Origin: Thermoproteota archaeon
GTDB lineage: Archaea; Korarchaeota; Korarchaeia; Korarchaeales; Korarchaeaceae
NCBI GenBank assembly: GCA_015521385.1
Contig: WAOH01000111.1
Coordinates: 1 to 8,908, forward strand
Direction: 5' to 3'
DNA: 8,908 nt
Below are positions 1 to 4,353 of this stretch, one piece after another. Under the pieces are notes generated by a model that ran no database searches, was not told where the DNA came from, and saw nothing but the letters and a program-made list of their open reading frames with translations. Made by a program: the position numbers and the translations under genes. Position 1 is the stretch's first letter. Every line of letters starts with the position of its first letter.

Positions 1-7
1 TCCTTAG

Positions 8-19
8 CGTTATATACCC
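8..19 (-). promoter_or_regulatory. Candidate TATA box for a gene beyond the left edge
   Basis: Just after the stop of the 168-aa gene the minus strand reads GGTATATAACGC, which resembles an archaeal TATA box. It could drive another minus-strand gene to the left of the window. TATATA reads the same on both strands, so the direction is not certain. There is no downstream sequence to test it. Confidence 0.25.
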
Positions 20-33
20 CCCTCTTCTCGAGT

Positions 34-540
34 TCAAGGGCTATAGCATCTAACAACTTCTACATCACCAGACTCCAGCCACATTATCACGAGGTAGTAG
101 TCCTCCGATGGGTAAGACGTCACGGAGGGAAGGTCGGTCAGGTTGACATCGACCTCAACCAACCCCTTGGCCGGGAACGAGATGACGGTCCCGTTCTCCT
201 CTGAGTACTTGGTTCCGTTGTAGTAGATCGTTAGGTTCTCCCCTGTCTCGCTGTAGTACACAGATATCCTGTCGGTGTAGGTCCAGTCCCCGTAGTTGTA
301 GAAGTGTATGGCGGTGTAATTGTGGTCTGGGATGAGGCTCCCTCCGCTTAAGAGGTAAGAGGTGTTGGTGTAGCAGGCCACCACTGCTATGGACTTGCTG
401 GAGGCCTTGGATGAGAGCCTGCTTATGTAGGTGTGGGCCTCGGAATACTGGCTATAGGCCCTGATAAAAGCGGTGGAAACTATCGCCAAGGCGACCAGTA
501 CGATACCCACCATGGCGAGCTTGGAAAAAGAGAGTTCCAA
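34..540 (-). CDS. Small pilin-like surface protein (168 aa), unrecognised family
   Basis: I do not recognise a named family. The protein opens with one hydrophobic helix (about residues 8-27) directly at the N-terminus, then a polar stretch (28-50) and a beta-rich ectodomain with six N-X-S/T sequons (N59, N74, N102, N108, N116, N133). Two cysteines, C56 and C165, lie near the two ends of the ectodomain and could form a disulfide. This is the layout of archaeal pilin-like subunits or a signal-anchored surface protein. The start is TTG: the upstream stop TAA lies in the same frame five codons before it, no other start codon lies between, and an AAGGGGA stretch sits at ribosome-binding distance. 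No basic prepilin leader or K/R-G cleavage site is possible. It follows the 143-aa gene by 12 bases and is probably co-transcribed and translationally coupled with it. Pilin-like is inference from architecture; the coding call is firm. Confidence 0.8.
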   Translation of the reverse strand: MELSFSKLAMVGIVLVALAIVSTAFIRAYSQYSEAHTYISRLSSKASSKSIAVVACYTNTSYLLSGGSLIPDHNYTAIHFYNYGDWTYTDRISVYYSETGENLTIYYNGTKYSEENGTVISFPAKGLVEVDVNLTDLPSVTSYPSEDYYLVIMWLESGDVEVVRCYSP

Positions 541-555
541 GGGGAGGTCCCCTTA
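538..555 (-). promoter_or_regulatory. Stop-start hairpin coupling the 143-aa and 168-aa genes
   Basis: On the minus strand the junction reads TAAGGGG-ACCT-CCCCTTG. It forms a perfect 6-bp stem AAGGGG/CCCCTT with a 4-base loop, plus a closing U-G pair. The stem pairs all three bases of the upstream stop codon UAA with the three bases of the downstream start codon UUG, and also hides the GGGG of the ribosome binding site. A ribosome finishing the upstream gene would melt it, so it reads as a translational-coupling element. The pairing is seen in the sequence; the function is inferred. Confidence 0.5.
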
Positions 556-984
556 CGGAATCTCTATGGTCTGAGCGGCAGTGGTTCCATCACTGAAGGT
601 GGCAGTTATCACAAGGGACTTGCTTCCCGAGACGTAACCACCAGAGACCTTGACGGTGATGTCCATCGTGCCCTTGGGAGGTATGTTCAGGGCAGTTAGA
701 TCACTGGGGCTTATGGGGGTCACGCTGGCTCCGGAGCCGAAACCAACGGGTGAGAGGCTTATACCCGTCAGAGTGTTCCCTCCTTCTCCGGTGTTCACTA
801 TCCTGAAACTGATCACGTAGGAGGAGTCTGCGTCGGAGTACTGGCTATTTATCAGCCTAACGTAGAACCTCTGCCCTACCTGCTGGGCTCCAGTCAGCAC
901 TTGGCCCATGAGGAAGAGACCCACGACTGCCACTACCACCAGCACCAGGGCGATCCACACGACCTTTTCCACGGTTATCTGCAA
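553..984 (-). CDS. Small pilin-like protein with beta-sandwich ectodomain (143 aa)
   Basis: The protein starts M-Q-I-T-V-E and has a strongly hydrophobic helix (about residues 8-27). A beta-rich, Gly/Ser/Thr-rich domain follows, with the pattern ISFRIVNTG near residues 58-66 and IPPKGTMDITVKV near 101-113, typical of Ig-like folds in archaeal pilins and FlaF/FlaG-like proteins. It has no cysteine, no sequon and no membrane segment after the first helix. Its first 50 residues align without gaps with the 123-aa protein: both start M-[E/Q]-[V/I]-T-[L/V]-E and both reach a V-R-x-x-[D/N]-S-[E/Q]-[F/Y]-S block at residue 50. The start is TTG, with AAGGAGGG (995-1002) ten bases upstream and an in-frame TAG two codons before it, so no leader peptide exists. 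It is the first gene after a 256-base gap and may, with the 168-aa gene, form a separate unit encoding a main filament subunit. The subunit role is inferred. Confidence 0.82.
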   Translation of the reverse strand: MQITVEKVVWIALVLVVVAVVGLFLMGQVLTGAQQVGQRFYVRLINSQYSDADSSYVISFRIVNTGEGGNTLTGISLSPVGFGSGASVTPISPSDLTALNIPPKGTMDITVKVSGGYVSGSKSLVITATFSDGTTAAQTIEIP

Positions 985-1107
985 GGACTATACACCCTCC
1001 TTATTCATCTGGCTTCCAAATAAAAAGATAGCCTTTCTTTTCCTAAAGCAATCGCCGACGTCCCTTATTTTTCTTTATAGACGGCTGAGAACTGGAAAAT
1101 TTGTAGG
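985..1107 (-). promoter_or_regulatory. Promoter and leader region of the 143-aa/168-aa pair
   Basis: This AT-rich stretch holds no gene. On the minus strand a strong ribosome binding site AAGGAGGG (995-1002) precedes the TTG start. Two TATA-like elements are visible: CTATAAAG at 1073-1080, which predicts a leader of roughly 65 bases, and TCTTTTTATTT at 1018-1028, which would put the transcript start almost on the ribosome site. The first is the better candidate. Plus-strand reading frames here are short and carry no recognisable protein. Confidence 0.45.
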
Positions 1108-1113
1108 AAAAAA
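1108..1113 (-). terminator. Oligo-T candidate terminator
   Basis: The minus strand carries a run of six T about 130 bases after the stop of the 123-aa gene and upstream of the 143-aa promoter signals. Archaeal RNA polymerase often stops at oligo-T without a hairpin. It would separate the ATPase operon from the 143/168 pair. Weak on its own. Confidence 0.25.
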
Positions 1114-1213
1114 GGGAACGGTGACTTTTCGCTCAATCATGTCTTGACGGTAAATCCGATTAAATAGATTGATTAGTTACCAATAGAACGGAAGTTATAA
1201 TCAATTCAAACAA

Positions 1214-1235
1214 TCTCGGTTCAAAAATACCGAGA
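1214..1235 (-). terminator. Hairpin just after the 123-aa gene
   Basis: Five bases after the stop of the 123-aa gene the minus strand forms a perfect 7-bp stem TCTCGGT/ACCGAGA around an 8-base loop. It is followed by only a loosely T-rich stretch (TTGTTTGAATTG). It may protect the 3' end of the operon transcript, help termination, or act as a processing signal. The stem is seen directly; its role is not settled. Confidence 0.4.
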
Positions 1236-1240
1236 GTGTT

Positions 1241-1612
1241 TCAGAGACCCACATTGTACTGGAATGTGTGCTCTCCGACCCTCACGGCTATGATAACAAC
1301 ATCTCCTCTGAGATTCCCGTCGCAAAAGCCAAATAGCTTGACGGTCCTCTCGGTGTACGTGATCTCGCTCACATTGCACAGAGAACCGTTAGCTTTCATA
1401 ACCGTAATGTTCTGTATTTCGCTATCTGAAGTGACGGAAAGGATAAACCATGTTCGGTTCTGTGAGAATTCGGAGTCCTCGACTCTAACCATTATACCCG
1501 GCTCCATGATCTTCATCTGGGTCGGGAGGACCTCGAACACTATGGAGCCTACTACGATGATCGACGTAAGAGCTATGACGATGAGCGATATGGTCTCTAG
1601 CGTTACCTCCAC
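1241..1612 (-). CDS. Small pilin-like protein, paralogue of the 143-aa protein (123 aa)
   Basis: The protein begins M-E-V-T-L-E and runs straight into a hydrophobic helix (about residues 8-27). A short beta-rich ectodomain follows, with three sequons (N52, N68, N79) and two cysteines (C78 and C97) that could pair. Residues 1-50 align without gaps with the 143-aa protein downstream, including the V-R-V-E-D-S-E-F-S block that matches V-R-L-I-N-S-Q-Y-S there, so the two are paralogues. The start is GTG, preceded by a near-ideal ribosome site GGAGGTGA (1617-1624) that contains the stop codon of the ATPase gene. This makes it the last gene of the ATPase operon, four bases after that stop. Its base composition looks AT-richer than the genes around it. 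A minor pilin or priming subunit served by the ATPase is the likely role; that is inference from position and fold. Confidence 0.82.
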   Translation of the reverse strand: MEVTLETISLIVIALTSIIVVGSIVFEVLPTQMKIMEPGIMVRVEDSEFSQNRTWFILSVTSDSEIQNITVMKANGSLCNVSEITYTERTVKLFGFCDGNLRGDVVIIAVRVGEHTFQYNVGL

Positions 1613-1616
1613 GGGC

Positions 1617-1624
1617 TCACCTCC
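1617..1624 (-). promoter_or_regulatory. Ribosome binding site of the 123-aa gene, overlapping the ATPase stop
   Basis: GGAGGTGA on the minus strand is an almost full match to the anti-Shine-Dalgarno sequence. Its last three bases are the TGA stop of the ATPase gene. The GTG start lies four bases further on. This fixes the GTG start and implies translational coupling. Confidence 0.8.
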
Positions 1625-3185
1625 TGTGATACCACCTGACCAGCTCCCTGTAGAAGTCCTCCAGCTCGAGATCCATGTGGGTCAGGAGGAAGTCTAACCT
1701 GTCCTCGAACTCGTCCCTCAGGTCGCTCACCGGGATGTTGGTTCTGGAGTGGAGCTGCCACAGGAACCTGTCCAGGTCGAAGTCCGTGGGGTGCTGGTAG
1801 ACCCTTATCATGTCCCCCGTGCTTATGTCCACCATGTATATCTGATCCAGGACCCTCTTGTCCTCCTTTATGTTCAGGAACAGGAGGGACCAGAGCTCCC
1901 TCATCACCGAGTTGATCAGCTCCTCGCTCGCGTTCTCCCCGTAGTACATCCTGAGGAGCATCCTGACCCTCAGCTTGAACTCCTCCACCGTGTTGGCGTG
2001 TATCGTGAACGCCAGCCCGTGCCCTGTCTGGGAGGCGATCACGTCGCCCAGCTCCCTCCCCAGGACCTCGGCCAGTATGAGGAGGTCAGGGGTTATCCTG
2101 AGGGCGAACTTCACTATCTCGTAGAACTCACCGCCCCTAGCATAGTAGGGGACCCAGCTGTTGCCCTTGAACCTGAGAGCCAGCTCCTCTATGTCCTCGA
2201 TGGTTACCAGCTTCTTCCTCGGATCGAACATGGCCAGGGCGGCGTTGAGTAGTGTGGTCTTGCCGGTGCCCACGGGCCCCGAGTAGGCTACCTTCCCCTT
2301 GTGGTCGACCATCATCCAAATGGCCACAGCGGCCTCGGGGGAGAGGGACCCGAACCTTATCAGGTCGTTGAAGAGGAACGGCTTGGCTGGGAACTTCCTT
2401 ATCTGAACCGTGGTCTGCTCGCTCTTCACGCCCCCGAAGCTGGCTGCAACCCTGAACCTCAGGCTCCCGTCCTTGCTCTTGTACATGAAGGAGACGAGCG
2501 GCGTGGCCTCGCTTATACCCCTCCCGTAGAGGGACGCGATCCTGGATGTGAACCTCCTCAAAGCTATCTCGGTGGGGAACCTGACGTTTGTGTTTATCCA
2601 CCTGCCCGCGAAGCGTCTCATCTTCACCCTCACGGGATCAGTCCCCTTCACATCGATGTCGGTGATGTTCCAGTCGTAGATGAGGGGCTGGATCATCCCG
2701 AATCCTATGGTGTCCCTCAGCACGTAGTACATCACCACGTCCTTCCTGAGGTTGAACTCGGTCTCCATCCTGTACTTCCTCACTATCTCTTGGATGACCT
2801 CCTCCAGCCTGCCGGCCACCAGCTTGTCGTAGTACTGTTCCTGGAACATCATCACGTCCGAGAGGATGAGGTTGATCAGCTTCTTGTCGTTCCTAGTCAG
2901 CATCCACTCGTTGACCACGTACCTGTAGCTCCCGTCGGACTCCCTCACCAAGACGTTGGTGAAACCGGTCCCCTCTGCCCTCATCAGCTCCCTGCCGGGC
3001 GGGACCTCCTCCCTGGTGACGTAGATCTCCTTGCCTATTATCGGTATCTTTAGCTCCTCCTGCTTTTCCTTACCCTCCTTCCCCTTCTCTCTCTCAAGAT
3101 CGACCGATTCCAAACCCTCTATGACGCTTACCATATTCACGGAAACCCCCTTAAGGGGAAACCTCAACTTTCCGAATCCCAACAT
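1617..3185 (-). CDS. Type II/IV secretion-system assembly ATPase (GspE/VirB11/PilT superfamily), 522 aa
   Basis: This cytoplasmic hexameric ATPase would power assembly of pilus- or archaellum-like filaments. A short N-terminal part with a charged Glu/Lys linker (about 29-47) leads into the N-domain conserved in archaeal homologues (YYVLRDTIGFG near 153-163, then PLIYD). The C-domain has Walker A GPVGTGKT (303-310), an Asp box TIEDIEEL (328-335), a Walker B region LLILAEVLGRE (368-378) and a His box GHGLAFTIHANT (388-399). Walker B departs from the usual G-E-[V/I]-R-[D/G]-x-E: the first Gly is Ala and the Arg is Leu, while both Glu are kept. ATG at 3185 is preferred because GAGGTG lies six bases before it; a GTG three codons upstream (3194) is possible but lacks such a site. 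It sits between a LamG pilin-like gene and a small pilin-like gene. The family is sure; the exact system (adhesive pilus, archaellum or other) is not, as no platform protein is nearby. Confidence 0.95.
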   Translation of the reverse strand: MLGFGKLRFPLKGVSVNMVSVIEGLESVDLEREKGKEGKEKQEELKIPIIGKEIYVTREEVPPGRELMRAEGTGFTNVLVRESDGSYRYVVNEWMLTRNDKKLINLILSDVMMFQEQYYDKLVAGRLEEVIQEIVRKYRMETEFNLRKDVVMYYVLRDTIGFGMIQPLIYDWNITDIDVKGTDPVRVKMRRFAGRWINTNVRFPTEIALRRFTSRIASLYGRGISEATPLVSFMYKSKDGSLRFRVAASFGGVKSEQTTVQIRKFPAKPFLFNDLIRFGSLSPEAAVAIWMMVDHKGKVAYSGPVGTGKTTLLNAALAMFDPRKKLVTIEDIEELALRFKGNSWVPYYARGGEFYEIVKFALRITPDLLILAEVLGRELGDVIASQTGHGLAFTIHANTVEEFKLRVRMLLRMYYGENASEELINSVMRELWSLLFLNIKEDKRVLDQIYMVDISTGDMIRVYQHPTDFDLDRFLWQLHSRTNIPVSDLRDEFEDRLDFLLTHMDLELEDFYRELVRWYHRR

Positions 3186-3191
3186 AAGCAC

Positions 3192-3197
3192 CACCTC
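3192..3197 (-). promoter_or_regulatory. Ribosome binding site deciding the ATPase start
   Basis: GAGGTG on the minus strand lies six bases before ATG 3185 and overlaps the TGA stop of the preceding LamG gene. It argues against the GTG at 3194 as start and shows translational coupling between the two genes. Confidence 0.65.
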
Positions 3198-4344
3198 ATG
3201 GCAGACCGGGAGATCCCTCCGCGAACTCGGATGAGAAAACCCTGCCGAGATCCGTAACTATCTCCACGGCCGTTATCCTGTTCCTCACATTCTCGAACGA
3301 GAACCTCGAGTAGGAAGCGGGGCCCAAGCCCTCGGGCAGCTCACCGAAGGAAAGCTTCCTGACCTGGGAGGGATTGAGGTACACGGTAGCGGCGAATACC
3401 TCATCGAACCAGGCATCGTCGGCCATGCTCGTACTTTGGGGGAGGTTAATCTGGTTAAGGTTGGGTTGGAAGCCGCTGTCCACCAGAGACTCGAAGTCCA
3501 CAATTCGCCCGTTGACGAGAAAGTAGAACTCGCTGATCCAGTTGGTCCCGTTCCAGTACCTCCTCGTGGTGATGCAGTAGTGGTTCCACTCCTCCGGTGA
3601 GGCCACTCTGTCATCCGGCTGATCCAGCTCCACCCCGTTGGTTATCCTCGCGATCACCCTTGGACTGCCGGAGTGCGGATCAACCCAGAACTCGAAGTCC
3701 TGAAGCTTCAGCAGGAGCCAGGGGGAGCCCGACCCCCTGGGATTCGTGACCATGATCCAAGCGCATCCGGTGTAGTTGTAATTGGAGGGGAGCTGGAAGT
3801 GACCCACGCCCCAGTTATCGTAGTCCAGATCGACGTGCAACGAGTAGCCCCTGAAACCCCCCTCCAACCTAGCCGCGATGGGGTTGTTCCCCCACCTGAG
3901 ATCTCCCACATCCCTGTCATCGTACAGCGTGACGAAACCGGTGCAGTCGGGTTGATCGCACTCCAAATGGGGTCTCACGTACTCCAATAGACTGATCCTC
4001 ACGGACTCCCCCTCCCCCAGTGGGACCCCCGGGCCGGTCCACGCTCCGGCGGGTAGGTTGGTGTCGTTTATCGAGAGCTCCTTGAAGAACGTGGGAGTTC
4101 TGGACCCGTTGATGTGGACGTAAAGGTACCTCAGCACCGTGGACCTCCCCCTGTTGACTATCAGCAGGCTGTACCTGTCCAGCCACCTGATGAGAATGCC
4201 CTCCTTGGATCTCTCCCGCTCCATCTCGAGCTTCTTCCTCATCTTGACCACGGACTGACTGGCGGAAGTCTGCGCGCTGAGGAAGAAGGAGAGGGCTATG
4301 ACTGTCAAAAAAACAAAGAAGATGAGGCCGATGGCGCTGTCCAC
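3196..4344 (-). CDS. Pilin-like protein carrying a LamG/concanavalin-like lectin domain (382 aa)
   Basis: The protein begins M-D-S-A-I and has a hydrophobic helix at residues 3-24. Next come a charged, probably helical stretch (LEMERERSKE, 39-48), a small beta domain with RYLYVHINGSR (72-82), and a LamG/Laminin_G_3-type domain (about 165-325). The LamG marks are GCAW (193-196), EEWNHYC (251-257), FLVNGRIVD (275-283) and FDEVFAATVYLNPSQVR (313-329). A conserved tail FSF...ITAVEIVTDLGRVFSS ends it (348-372). C194 and C257 are kept in the paralogue at 7245-8390 and may pair. LamG domains commonly bind glycans or proteins, so an adhesive or tip role on a filament is likely but inferred. The start is GTG: an in-frame TAG lies directly before it, so no prepilin leader is possible. 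It lies nine bases after the Cys-rich gene, with GGGGA as ribosome site, and one to ten bases before the ATPase gene. Paralogy to the other LamG gene runs along the whole length. Confidence 0.88.
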   Translation of the reverse strand: MDSAIGLIFFVFLTVIALSFFLSAQTSASQSVVKMRKKLEMERERSKEGILIRWLDRYSLLIVNRGRSTVLRYLYVHINGSRTPTFFKELSINDTNLPAGAWTGPGVPLGEGESVRISLLEYVRPHLECDQPDCTGFVTLYDDRDVGDLRWGNNPIAARLEGGFRGYSLHVDLDYDNWGVGHFQLPSNYNYTGCAWIMVTNPRGSGSPWLLLKLQDFEFWVDPHSGSPRVIARITNGVELDQPDDRVASPEEWNHYCITTRRYWNGTNWISEFYFLVNGRIVDFESLVDSGFQPNLNQINLPQSTSMADDAWFDEVFAATVYLNPSQVRKLSFGELPEGLGPASYSRFSFENVRNRITAVEIVTDLGRVFSSEFAEGSPGLP

Positions 4345-4353
4345 CTAAGTCCC

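Noticed and set aside
908..1147. Plus-strand frame reaching into the 985-1240 gap
   Set aside because: It overlaps the N-terminus of the 143-aa gene, has no ribosome site and a low-complexity product; the gap is better explained as promoter and leader.
2301..3053. 250-codon open frame on the plus strand (and 1749-2252 likewise)
   Set aside because: Both are antisense to the ATPase gene, whose Walker A and His box are unmistakable. Their products are Pro/His/Val-rich shadow translations.
34..3185. Archaellum (fla/arl) operon
   Set aside because: The ATPase is of the same superfamily, but no archaellin with a processed leader, no FlaH, FlaJ or FlaF/G set is recognisable, and LamG-bearing subunits do not fit.
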